Shown: in pieces, positions 41,277-48,828 of the stretch
Numbering within the stretch: position 1 is the stretch's first letter
Layout: each line of letters starts with the position of its first letter
NCBI GenBank assembly: GCA_016803235.1
Contig: JADCLI010000040.1
Location: forward strand, 1-54,376
DNA from: Pimelobacter simplex
Lineage (GTDB): Bacteria; Actinomycetota; Actinomycetes; Propionibacteriales; Nocardioidaceae
DNA: 54,376 nucleotides
Direction of reading: 5' to 3'
The notes under the pieces: generated by a model
The model's input: the letters and a program-made list of their open reading frames with translations, nothing else
The model's database searches: none
Told to the model about the DNA's origin: nothing
Made by a program: the position numbers and the translations under genes

Positions 41277-42179
41277 GTGACGCTCGCGAACATCCCGCCC
41301 GCCCCGGAGCTCCCCGGCGCCCGCCACCTGCACTCCGGGAAGGTGCGCGACCTCTACGAGCTCACCGAGGGCCCGCACGCCGGCAGGCTGCTGATGGTGG
41401 CGAGCGACCGGCTCTCGATCTTCGACTTCGTGCTGGAGACGACGATCCCCGACAAGGGCGAGATCCTCACCCGGATGTCGTCGTGGTGGTTCGACCAGCT
41501 CGCCTCGCTGGTGCCCAACCACGTGATCTCCACCGACGTCCCCGACGCCGTCCGCGGTCGCGCGGTGATCTGCGAGCGGCTCGACATGTTCCCGGTCGAG
41601 TGCGTCGCCCGCGGCTACCTCACCGGCTCCGGACTGCTCGACTACCGCGCGACCGGCGAGGTCTGCGGCATCGCCCTGCCCGCCGGGCTCGAGGACGGCA
41701 GCCGTCTGCCAGAGCCGATCTTCACCCCCGCCACGAAGGCCGAGCTCGGCGACCACGACGAGAACGTCTCCTACGACGCCGTCGTCGCCACCATCGGCGC
41801 CGACGACGCCGCCGCGCTGCGCCAGCTGACCCTCCAGGTCTACGGCCGTGCCGAGGAGATCGCGCGCGAGCAGGGGATCATCCTGGCCGACACGAAGCTC
41901 GAGTTCGGCGTCGCGCCCGACGGCGATCGCCGGATCGTCCTGGCCGACGAGGTGCTCACCCCCGACTCCTCCCGGTACTGGCCGGCCGACGACTGGCAGC
42001 CCGGTCGCGCGCAGCCGTCGTACGACAAGCAGATCGTGCGCAACTGGGCGCTCTCCCCGGAGAGTGGCTGGGACAAGGCGTCGGGCGAGGCACCGCCGCC
42101 GCTGCCGCCCGAGGTCGTCGAGCGCACCCGCAGCCGCTACATCGAGGCCTACGAGCGGCTCACCGGCGAGAGGTTCTGA
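41277..42179 (+). CDS. purC: SAICAR synthetase
   Basis: The 300-residue enzyme condenses CAIR with aspartate using ATP to form SAICAR in purine synthesis. Family motifs are LHSGKVRDLYEL (N-terminal ATP loop), ASDRLSIFDFVLETTIPDKG, ECVARGYLTGSGLLDYRATG, PIFTPATKAELGDHDENVS, LADTKLEFGV, LADEVLTPDSSRYW and the SYDKQIVRNW end. Length matches the longer actinobacterial and fungal-like form. The GTG start sits 7 nt after TAGTCT, so the message is probably leaderless. It is monocistronic; about 100 bp separate it from the acyl-CoA ligase gene. Confidence 0.97.
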   Translation: MTLANIPPAPELPGARHLHSGKVRDLYELTEGPHAGRLLMVASDRLSIFDFVLETTIPDKGEILTRMSSWWFDQLASLVPNHVISTDVPDAVRGRAVICERLDMFPVECVARGYLTGSGLLDYRATGEVCGIALPAGLEDGSRLPEPIFTPATKAELGDHDENVSYDAVVATIGADDAAALRQLTLQVYGRAEEIAREQGIILADTKLEFGVAPDGDRRIVLADEVLTPDSSRYWPADDWQPGRAQPSYDKQIVRNWALSPESGWDKASGEAPPPLPPEVVERTRSRYIEAYERLTGERF

Positions 42180-42240
42180 CCCTCCTCGACGAGTTGGTCC
42201 CGGGCACAAGGCCGTTCCGGCCGGATTGGTCCCGCGACCA

Positions 42241-42254
42241 GTGACCGCGGTCAC
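42241..42254 (+). promoter_or_regulatory. Perfect palindrome at the -35 of the acyl-CoA ligase gene
   Basis: GTGACCGCGGTCAC is a perfect 14-bp palindrome with the GTGA-N6-TCAC form shared by CRP-type sites. It lies 10 bp upstream of the TAGGTT box (42265-42270), over the -35 position of a probable leaderless promoter. Confidence 0.55.
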
Positions 42255-42264
42255 GACCGGCCAG

Positions 42265-42270
42265 TAGGTT
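42265..42270 (+). promoter_or_regulatory. Leaderless -10 box of acyl-CoA ligase gene
   Basis: TAGGTT ends 7 nt before ATG 42278, and there is no ribosome-binding site between. Confidence 0.6.
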
Positions 42271-42277
42271 GTGCCGC

Positions 42278-43834
42278 ATGACGAACCTCGCCGAGTTCCT
42301 CGAGAACAGCGCCCAGTCCTATCCCGACCGCACGGCCATCGTCTTCGGGGACACCCGGCTGTCGTACCCGCAGGTCAACGGCGCGGCCAACCAGGTCGCG
42401 AACCTCCTGGTCTCGCGCGGCATCAAGCCGGGCGATAAGGTGGCGCTGAGCTGCCCGAACCTGCCCTACTTCACGATCATCTACTACGGCATCCTCAAGG
42501 CCGGCGCCACCGTCGTGCCGCTCAACGTGCTGCTGAAGGGCCGCGAGGTCGCCTACCACCTCGGCGACTCCGACGCGAAGGCCTACTTCGCCTTCCAGGG
42601 CACGCCGGACCTTCCGATCGGCGCCGAGGCGTACGAGGGCTTCCAGCAGGCCGACGGCTGCGAGCACTTCTTCGTGATCACCGCCGACCCGACCGCGCCG
42701 TCGCCGATCGAGGGCACCGAGACCTTCGGCCAGGGCCTCGCCGGCCAGCCGCCGACCTTCGACTCCGTCGACACCTCCGACGAGGACACCGCCGTCATCC
42801 TGTACACCTCCGGCACCACCGGCCAGCCCAAGGGCGCCGAGCTGCGGCACCGCAACATGCGCGACAACGCGCTCGCCGGCAAGGACCTCTTCGGCGCCGA
42901 CGCCAGCAACCCCGACACCTACCTGTGCGTGCTGCCGCTGTTCCACTCCTTCGGCCAGACCGTCATCCAGAACGGCGGCTTCGCCTTCGGCGGCACCGTC
43001 GTGATGCTGCCGCGCTTCGAGGCGGCGCCGGCGATCGGACTGATGCTCAAGGAGAAGGTCACCTTCTTCGCCGGCGTCCCGACGATGTACTGGGGCCTGC
43101 TCAACGCCCTCGACGAGACCGTCGACGTCAAGACCCTCGCCGAGAACCTCCGGGTCGCCGTCGCCGGCGGCGCTGCGCTGCCGGTCGAGGTGCACCACCA
43201 GTTCGAGGAGCGCTTCGGCGTCGTCATCCTCGAGGGCTACGGCCTCTCCGAGACCTCGCCGGTCGCGAGCTTCTCGCGCCTGGGCTCGCCGGTCCGGGTC
43301 GGCTCCATCGGTACGCCGATCCCCGGCGTCGAGATGAAGCTCCTCGAGGGCGAGACCTGGGACGAGGTCAAGGACCCCGACGGCATCGGCGAGATCGCCA
43401 TCAGGGGTCACAACATCATGAAGGGCTACTACAAGCGGCCCGACGCGACCGCCGCGTCGATCAGCGAGGACGGCTGGTTCCGCTCCGGCGACCTCGGCCG
43501 CAAGGACGCCGACGGCTGGTACTACATCGTCGACCGCTCCAAGGACATGATCATCCGCGGCGGCTTCAACGTGTACCCGCGCGAGATCGAGGAGGTCCTG
43601 CTCACCCACCCGGCGATCTCGCTGGCCGCCGTCATCGGCGTCCCGCACGAGAGCCACGGTGAGGAGATCAAGGCATTCGTCATCCTCAAGCCGGGCGCCA
43701 GCGCCACCCCCGAGGAGATCGTGGCCTGGGGCAAGGAGCAGATGGCGGCGTACAAGTACCCGCGCATCGTCGAGGTCGTCGAGAGCCTGCCGATGACCGC
43801 CACCGGCAAGATCCTCAAGCGCGAGCTCAGATGA
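42278..43834 (+). CDS. AMP-forming fatty acyl-CoA ligase
   Basis: The 518-residue enzyme activates a carboxylic acid to acyl-CoA. Motifs are VILYTSGTTGQPKGAEL (phosphate loop), EGYGLSETSPV, DGWFRSGDLGRKDADGWYYIVDRSKDMII and GGFNVYPREIEEVLL, ending with MTATGKILKREL, which holds the catalytic Lys. It is shorter than the ligase at 29332-31173 and belongs to the medium/long-chain FadD-like branch. The ATG at 42278 lies 7 nt after TAGGTT; the open frame begins at 42269 but has no better start. The last 8 bp overlap the convergent stress-protein gene. A GTGA-N6-TCAC palindrome covers its promoter. Confidence 0.94.
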   Translation: MTNLAEFLENSAQSYPDRTAIVFGDTRLSYPQVNGAANQVANLLVSRGIKPGDKVALSCPNLPYFTIIYYGILKAGATVVPLNVLLKGREVAYHLGDSDAKAYFAFQGTPDLPIGAEAYEGFQQADGCEHFFVITADPTAPSPIEGTETFGQGLAGQPPTFDSVDTSDEDTAVILYTSGTTGQPKGAELRHRNMRDNALAGKDLFGADASNPDTYLCVLPLFHSFGQTVIQNGGFAFGGTVVMLPRFEAAPAIGLMLKEKVTFFAGVPTMYWGLLNALDETVDVKTLAENLRVAVAGGAALPVEVHHQFEERFGVVILEGYGLSETSPVASFSRLGSPVRVGSIGTPIPGVEMKLLEGETWDEVKDPDGIGEIAIRGHNIMKGYYKRPDATAASISEDGWFRSGDLGRKDADGWYYIVDRSKDMIIRGGFNVYPREIEEVLLTHPAISLAAVIGVPHESHGEEIKAFVILKPGASATPEEIVAWGKEQMAAYKYPRIVEVVESLPMTATGKILKRELR

Positions 43835-44333
43835 ACGGGTTCGGCAGCGCGCCCGGGAGCTTCGCGAGGAGCTCCCGGGCCTGCGCGGCCACCTTGTGCT
43901 CGACCAGCACCTCGTAGCGGGTGGCGACGACGGAGCTGACCGAGGAGAAGTCCCGCTGGCCGCGGGTGACGGCGTACCCCGCCAGCGCGAAGACGACGCC
44001 GAACGCGATGCCCATCAGCGTGGTCGACACGATGATCGGCAGCGTGTCGCCGGTGCCGAAGAAGCTGAACAGCACGCCGACGAACAGCCCGAACCACAGC
44101 CCGCTCATGGCGCCGCCGGCCGCGACCCGACCGCTGGTGAGCCGGCCCGTGATCCTCTCGACCTGCTTGAGGTCCGTGCCGACGATCATGCAGTTCTGCA
44201 CCGGGAAGTCCTGGTCGGAGAGGAAGTCGACGGTGCGCTGCGCGGTCGCGTAGTCGTCGTACACCGACAGCGACTGGGGGAACTCGAGCGCCAGCAGGGA
44301 ACGCGAGAACGCGCCGGGAGTGGGGTTGCTCAT
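43827..44333 (-). CDS. General stress protein 17M-like membrane protein
   Basis: The 168-residue protein fits the general-stress-protein 17M (YflT-type) family: SVYDDYATAQRTVDFLSDQDFPVQNCMIVGTDLKQVERITGR at the N-terminus, then two hydrophobic segments (GLWFGLFVGVLFSFFG and VSTTLMGIAFGVVFALAGYA), and a C-terminal ATRYEVLVEHKVAAQARELL strand-helix. It probably inserts into the membrane with the N-terminal part in the cytoplasm. The molecular role is unknown. It converges with the acyl-CoA ligase gene (8-bp overlap) and diverges from purS. Confidence 0.85.
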   Translation of the reverse strand: MSNPTPGAFSRSLLALEFPQSLSVYDDYATAQRTVDFLSDQDFPVQNCMIVGTDLKQVERITGRLTSGRVAAGGAMSGLWFGLFVGVLFSFFGTGDTLPIIVSTTLMGIAFGVVFALAGYAVTRGQRDFSSVSSVVATRYEVLVEHKVAAQARELLAKLPGALPNPFI

Positions 44334-44395
44334 GTGCCCAGTCTGCCCCTCGTCCCATGCCGGACCGCGGAATCGGTCGTGACGCCGCCGGCCAC

Positions 44396-44401
44396 TAGAC
44401 T
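44396..44401 (+). promoter_or_regulatory. Leaderless -10 box of purSQ
   Basis: TAGACT ends 7 nt before GTG 44409. The same box-to-start spacing is seen at purC and purL. Confidence 0.6.
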
Positions 44402-44408
44402 GCGGGCC

Positions 44409-44654
44409 GTGGCCCGAGTCGTCGTAGCTGTCATGCCGAAGCCCGAGATCCTCGACCCCCAGGGGAAGGCCGTCCAGGGCGCACTGCCCCGGCTGGGCTT
44501 CACCGGCGTCACCGACGTGCGCCAGGGCAAGCGGTTCGAGATCGAGCTCGAGGGCGCCGTCACCGACGCCGTGCTGGCGGAGGTCGAGAAGATGGCCGAG
44601 ACGCTGCTCTCGAACCCCGTCATCGAGAACTACACCGTGAGCGTCGAGCAGTGA
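44409..44654 (+). CDS. purS: Phosphoribosylformylglycinamidine synthase, PurS subunit
   Basis: The 81-residue protein (VVVAVMPKPEILDPQGKAVQGALPRLGF at the start) is the small structural subunit of the three-part FGAM synthase. It links PurQ and PurL and helps channel ammonia. It has the usual conserved RQGKRFEIELEG segment. The GTG start lies 7 nt after a TAGACT box. It overlaps purQ by 4 bp. Confidence 0.95.
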   Translation: MARVVVAVMPKPEILDPQGKAVQGALPRLGFTGVTDVRQGKRFEIELEGAVTDAVLAEVEKMAETLLSNPVIENYTVSVEQ

Positions 44655-45319
44655 GGATCGGCGTCGTCACCTTCCCGGGCTCGCTCGACGACGTCGACGC
44701 CCAGCGCGCGGTCCGGATCGGCGGCAACGAGGCGGTCGCGCTCTGGCACGGGGACGCCGACCTCAAGGGCGTCGACGCGGTCATCCTCCCGGGTGGCTTC
44801 TCCTACGGCGACTACCTGCGCTGCGGCGCCATCTCCCGGTTCGCCCCGGTGATGGACAAGGTCGTCGAGGCCGCCAACGCCGGCATGCCGGTGCTCGGCA
44901 TCTGCAACGGCTTCCAGATCCTCTGCGAGTCCCACCTGCTGCCCGGTGCGCTGATCCGCAACGACCACCGCAAGTTCGTGTGCCGCGACCAGCTGCTGCG
45001 CATCGAGAACAACCGCACCGCCTGGACCTCGGCCTACGAGCAGGGCCAGGAGATCCGGATCGTGCTCAAGAACGGCGAGGGCGGCTTCGTCGCCGACGCC
45101 GAGACCCTCGCCCGGATCGAGGGCGAGGGCCAGGTCGTCGCGCGCTACCTCGAGGTCAACCCCAACGGCTCCCTCGACGACATCGCCGGCGTCACGAACG
45201 CCCGCGGCAACGTCGTCGGCCTGATGCCGCACCCCGAGCACGCCGTCGAGGAGCTCACCGGCAGCGGCCTGGACGGGCTCGGCTTCTTCACCTCGCTCGT
45301 CGAGGGCGCGTTCGCCTGA
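44651..45319 (+). CDS. purQ: Phosphoribosylformylglycinamidine synthase, PurQ glutaminase subunit
   Basis: The 222-residue class I glutamine amidotransferase releases ammonia for PurL. Nucleophile Cys85 sits in GICNGFQIL; the His/Glu of the triad are in LMPHPEHAVEEL near the C-terminus. RIGVVTFPGSLDD at the N-terminus and GGFSYGDYLRCGA are typical of PurQ. The GTG start overlaps the purS stop (GTGA). purL, its partner, lies 7 kb downstream rather than adjacent. A hairpin terminator follows. Confidence 0.97.
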   Translation: MRIGVVTFPGSLDDVDAQRAVRIGGNEAVALWHGDADLKGVDAVILPGGFSYGDYLRCGAISRFAPVMDKVVEAANAGMPVLGICNGFQILCESHLLPGALIRNDHRKFVCRDQLLRIENNRTAWTSAYEQGQEIRIVLKNGEGGFVADAETLARIEGEGQVVARYLEVNPNGSLDDIAGVTNARGNVVGLMPHPEHAVEELTGSGLDGLGFFTSLVEGAFA

Positions 45320-45330
45320 GGCGGGCACGA

Positions 45331-45369
45331 CCTGACCCCGGACCCGCCCCAGTGGGGCCCGGGGTCAGG
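45331..45369. terminator. Bidirectional terminator between purQ and codB
   Basis: CCTGACCCCGG (45331-45341) and CCGGGGTCAGG (45359-45369) are perfect 11-bp arms around a 17-nt loop, between the convergent purQ and permease genes. No strong T tract is present on either side. Confidence 0.75.
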
Positions 45370-45376
45370 AACCGGC

Positions 45377-46687
45377 TCAGCTCCCGGTGGGGGTGAGCCG
45401 GCGGTTGAGCCCGGCGCGCCCGACGGCGTACGAGCCGCACGCGGCCAGCACGACGCCGATGACAGGTGGCACGCCGAACTCGGTCTCCTTGGCGATCCAC
45501 GCGAGGCCGCTCGCCAGCGCGTAGACCGCGAGGTTCGGGACGTTCAGGGCGGGCAGCCGCTCGCCCTCGGGCATCCCGCCCCGGCGCCAGCGGGCGAAGT
45601 AGTCGCCGATCACCACACCGCCGAGCGGCGGGATGAACACGCCGAGCAGCACCAGGTAGTCGACCAGGTGGTTCTGCACGCCGACCAGGGCGAGCACGGT
45701 GCCGATGATCGAGCCGCCGACGACGAACGGGGTCTTCGAGGGCTTCTCGAAGAGCTCGGCGCCCGCGACCCCGAAGGCGTACGCCGTGTCCGCGTTGGAC
45801 TTCCACAGGTTGCCGAACAGCAGCACCAGGCCCCAGGTGACCAGGCCGAGGTCGTAGAGCACGAGCACGAAGTCGCCCTGGCCGAAGGTCATCGCACCGG
45901 TCGCGCCGAAGAAGATCATCAGGCCGTTGCCGATGAGGAAGCCGATCACGCAGGCGAGCAGCGCCTGGTTGCCGGTGCGGGCGAACCGGGTCCAGTTGGG
46001 TGCCTGGGTGCCGGCCGAGACGAAGGTGCCGACGACGGTGGTGATCGCGACCGCCATCGTCATCGACCCGTCCGGCTGCACGTCGGCCAGCCCGGACCAG
46101 CCACCGACCTCGTCGAGGGAGCGGAAGAGCACCCAGAACGCGAGGACCAGGATGAGCGGCGTGGAGATCGCCGAGACCCAGTACATGCCGCGGTAGCCGT
46201 AGCAGGCGGTCAGGCACATCAGGACGCTGGTCGCGATCATGACCGCGGCCTTCGCCGCCCCGGACTCCCACTCGAAGGCCTGCGCGGTGAGGTCGCCGAT
46301 GGTGCCGATGACGACGCCGTACCAGCCGATCTGCGTGCCGCCGAGCAGGATCGAGCCGAGCTTGCTGCCGCGGTACCCGAGCACGTAGCGGGCCATCACG
46401 ACCGTGGTCAGGCCGGTGTTCGCGCCGATCCAGCCGAGCAGGGCGACGTACGTACCGAGCACCAGGGAGCCGAGCAGGATCACCCGGACCAGCTCGCCGA
46501 GCGCGAAGGCCGAGCCGAGCTGGGCGCCGGCCAGCATGGTCGGGGTGAAGACGGTGAACCCGAGCAGCACCACCGCCAGGGAGAGGAAAGACTTGCGGGC
46601 GTGAGCAGGGACCGGGGTGACCGGGTAGTCCGGGTCGACGACGGCCTCGGCGGCGTCCGGGCGGACCGTGGAAGGGGGCGTGCTCAC
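45377..46687 (-). CDS. codB: Cytosine/purine permease, NCS1 family
   Basis: The 436-residue membrane protein has about 12 spans and belongs to the nucleobase:cation symporter 1 family. TMLAGAQLGSAFALGELV, RYVLGYRGSKLGSILLGGTQIGWYG and SAGTQAPNWTRFAR match the CodB-like core. With a cytosine deaminase gene directly upstream and coupled, cytosine is the probable substrate, though purines are possible. GTG 46687 overlaps the deaminase stop (GTGA). The open frame runs further upstream over the deaminase gene, which is ignored. Confidence 0.9.
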   Translation of the reverse strand: MSTPPSTVRPDAAEAVVDPDYPVTPVPAHARKSFLSLAVVLLGFTVFTPTMLAGAQLGSAFALGELVRVILLGSLVLGTYVALLGWIGANTGLTTVVMARYVLGYRGSKLGSILLGGTQIGWYGVVIGTIGDLTAQAFEWESGAAKAAVMIATSVLMCLTACYGYRGMYWVSAISTPLILVLAFWVLFRSLDEVGGWSGLADVQPDGSMTMAVAITTVVGTFVSAGTQAPNWTRFARTGNQALLACVIGFLIGNGLMIFFGATGAMTFGQGDFVLVLYDLGLVTWGLVLLFGNLWKSNADTAYAFGVAGAELFEKPSKTPFVVGGSIIGTVLALVGVQNHLVDYLVLLGVFIPPLGGVVIGDYFARWRRGGMPEGERLPALNVPNLAVYALASGLAWIAKETEFGVPPVIGVVLAACGSYAVGRAGLNRRLTPTGS

Positions 46688-47142
46688 GCCTCCTCCCCGA
46701 TGTCCTCGGCCCACAGCTCGGGCCGCTCGGCCATCATCTTCTCCATCAGGTTGCGGCAGGTCGGGTCGTCGAGGACGTCGACGACGACGCCGCGCGAGCG
46801 CAGCCACTCCTCCGAGGCCTGGAAGCTGGCGTTCTCGCCGACGACGATCCGCGGGATGTCGTAGAGCACCGAGGTGCCGGCGCACATGAAGCAGGGGGAC
46901 AGGGTCGTGTAGAGCGTGCTTGCCCGGTAGACCTTGGCCGGCAGCCGGCCGGCGTTCTCGATGCAGTCGGTCTCGCCGTGCCGGATGGCCGAGCCGAGCT
47001 GGACCCGGCGGTTGCGGCCGACGGCGAGCACCTCGCCCTCGTGGACGAGCGCGGCCCCGATCGGGATGCCGCCCTCCTCCCAGCCGATCCGGGCCTGCTC
47101 GATCGCCAGGTCGAGGAACCTGCGGTCGTCGTCGGTGATCAT
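46684..47142 (-). CDS. Cytosine deaminase, fungal-type (CDA fold)
   Basis: The 152-residue zinc enzyme resembles yeast cytosine deaminase rather than the large amidohydrolase CodA of E. coli. Zinc ligands and proton shuttle are His55/Glu57 (RHGETDCIENAGRL) and Cys84/Cys87 (TLYTTLSPCFMCAGT); VVGENASFQASEEWL matches the yeast-type tail. It hydrolyses cytosine to uracil and ammonia; related nucleoside or guanine deaminase activity cannot be excluded. The ATG at 47142 follows GGAGG. It is co-translated with the permease and lies opposite the PucR gene. Confidence 0.88.
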   Translation of the reverse strand: MITDDDRRFLDLAIEQARIGWEEGGIPIGAALVHEGEVLAVGRNRRVQLGSAIRHGETDCIENAGRLPAKVYRASTLYTTLSPCFMCAGTSVLYDIPRIVVGENASFQASEEWLRSRGVVVDVLDDPTCRNLMEKMMAERPELWAEDIGEEA

Positions 47143-47169
47143 GGGGTGCCTCCGCGTCGGGGTGGTCGG

Positions 47170-47185
47170 TGTGTCTGGGCTCACA
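47170..47185. promoter_or_regulatory. CRP-like site in the deaminase/pucR divergent region
   Basis: TGTGTCTGGGCTCACA differs from TGTGA-N6-TCACA at one base. It lies 28 bp from the deaminase ATG and 43 bp from the leader GTG at 47229, between both genes. Confidence 0.45.
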
Positions 47186-47215
47186 TCACCACGCACGCCG
47201 GGGGCCGACAAGGGA

Positions 47216-47221
47216 CATACT
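47216..47221 (+). promoter_or_regulatory. -10 box for the pucR leader transcript
   Basis: CATACT (47216-47221) ends 7 nt before GTG 47229; TACTGT (47218-47223) with 5 nt is the alternative. Either gives a transcript starting at the first codon of the small leader ORF. Confidence 0.45.
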
Positions 47222-47228
47222 GTCTGGC

Positions 47229-47261
47229 GTGAGCGTCGATTCTTCGGACGGAACGTCCTGA
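47229..47261 (+). CDS. 10-codon leaderless leader ORF overlapping pucR
   Basis: GTG 47229 opens a 10-codon ORF encoding MSVDSSDGTS, ending in TGA at 47259-47261. The last base of that stop is the A of the pucR ATG (TGATG), so ribosomes finishing the leader could restart on pucR. The leader and pucR are in different frames. An inverted repeat GGACG-GAA-CGTCC (47246-47258) spans its end. Whether the peptide matters or only the coupling does is unknown. Confidence 0.5.
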   Translation: MSVDSSDGTS

Positions 47262-48802
47262 TGGGGGCAACTCTCGCCGAGGTGCTGGCCCTTCCGTCGT
47301 TCCGGGCTGCCAGTACCGAGGTGGTGCACGGCGACGTCGAGCGGGTCCAGGTGCGCTGGGTGCACTCCTCGGAGGTCTTCGAGATGGGCGCGCTGCTCGC
47401 CGGTGGCGAGGTGCTGCTCACCACCGGCCTGGGCCTGCACGGCAGGACGGCCGACCACCTGGCGGCGTATGTCGACCAGCTGGCCGACGCCGGCGTCGCG
47501 GCCCTCGCGCTGGAGCTGGGCCGGACCTTCTTCGCCGTCCCGGAGCCGATGCTGGCCGCCGCCCGCCGCCGCGACCTGGCGCTGCTGGCGTTCCCGACGA
47601 TGGTGCCCTTCGAGCGGATGGTCGAGGACTTCCACGAGCTGCTGGTACGCCGCCGGGTCGCCTCGGGCGGTGACGCCGGCGACGCCGGCTGGCGGGCGCT
47701 GACGCAGGTGGTGATCGAGGGCCGCGGGCTGCGTGCCCTGCTCGACGAGGTGTCCCGGCTCGCGGGCTGTGCCGTCGAGCTGCGCGATCCCGAGGGGCAG
47801 ACGGTCGAGCGGAGCCGGATCGCGTCGGTGTCCGAGGAGGCCGGCGTCTCGACCCCGGTCCGCGGACCGGCCGGCCCGGCCGGCACCCTGCGGCTGCTCG
47901 GGGAGGAGAGCACCGACCGGCTGCGACTGGCCGAGGTGGCGGCTCACGCCGTCGCGCTCGAGCTCGGCAGGGGGAGCGGGGCGGGGCACCGGCCGGGGCC
48001 GGCGCAGTCGCTGGTCTCCGACCTGACCGCCGGCGTCGTGGTCTCCCGCGCCGACGTGCTGCACCGGCTCGCGGCGCTCGGCTGGCCGCCCCAGGAGGGA
48101 CGCCACCTGGTCGTCGCGGCGGTCGAGGTCGACGCCGCCGTACCTCTCACCGACGCGGTCGCCGCTACCGAGGCGGTCTTCCACGAGGACGAGCGGGGCG
48201 ACCCGGCCGTGCTCGTCGGCATCAGCGGCGGCCACGTCGTCGTGGTGCATCGCGGCGGCCGGCGGCCGGTGCCGGCCCAGGTGCGCGACGAGCTGGAGGC
48301 GGCGCACGACCGGCTCGCCGAGCGGCTGCCCGGCCGGGTGCTGGTCGCGGCCACGACGCCGGTCGCCGATGCCGGGGACCTCGCCGCGGCCGTCGGTCGG
48401 GCCCGGCAGGTGCTGCGCACGGCCCGGCGCTACGGCCGGCGCGACGGCGTCGTGATGGAGCGCGACGTCGCCGCCCACCGACTGGTCACCTCGGCCGTCG
48501 ACCCGGCCGTGATGCGGGCGTTCGTGCGCGAGCAGATCGGACCGCTCGTCGACCACGACCGCGAGCACCGCAGCGAGCTTCTGCGCACCCTCGACGCCTA
48601 CCTCGCCTGCTCGCTGTCGAAGGCCCGCACCGCCGAGCTGCTCGGGATCCGCCGGCAGTCGCTCTACGACCGGCTGACCCGGATCGAGCGGCTGCTGGGC
48701 GTCTCCCTCGACGAGCCGGACCACCGCACCGGCCTCGGGATCGCGCTCCTCGGCTGGCGGATGCGCACCGGGCTCGACCCGCAGGTCGGCTTCGGCGGCT
48801 GA
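47261..48802 (+). CDS. PucR family transcriptional regulator
   Basis: The 513-residue regulator has an N-terminal PucR sensory domain (LAEVLALPSFRAASTEVVHG, GGEVLLTTGLGLHG, AGVAALALELGRTF). A middle GAF/GGDEF-like region follows, then a C-terminal PucR-type helix-turn-helix (LLRTLDAYLACSLSKARTAELLGI then RRQSLYDRLTRIERLLG). PucR proteins control nucleobase and related catabolism, and the divergent cytosine deaminase/permease genes fit that role. The ATG at 47261 has no clear ribosome-binding site and overlaps the stop of a 10-codon leader ORF, so initiation probably depends on coupling; an in-frame extension upstream exists but is less likely. Confidence 0.9.
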   Translation: MGATLAEVLALPSFRAASTEVVHGDVERVQVRWVHSSEVFEMGALLAGGEVLLTTGLGLHGRTADHLAAYVDQLADAGVAALALELGRTFFAVPEPMLAAARRRDLALLAFPTMVPFERMVEDFHELLVRRRVASGGDAGDAGWRALTQVVIEGRGLRALLDEVSRLAGCAVELRDPEGQTVERSRIASVSEEAGVSTPVRGPAGPAGTLRLLGEESTDRLRLAEVAAHAVALELGRGSGAGHRPGPAQSLVSDLTAGVVVSRADVLHRLAALGWPPQEGRHLVVAAVEVDAAVPLTDAVAATEAVFHEDERGDPAVLVGISGGHVVVVHRGGRRPVPAQVRDELEAAHDRLAERLPGRVLVAATTPVADAGDLAAAVGRARQVLRTARRYGRRDGVVMERDVAAHRLVTSAVDPAVMRAFVREQIGPLVDHDREHRSELLRTLDAYLACSLSKARTAELLGIRRQSLYDRLTRIERLLGVSLDEPDHRTGLGIALLGWRMRTGLDPQVGFGG

Positions 48803-48828
48803 CCGGGCTCAGCCGTGCCCACCGGTCC

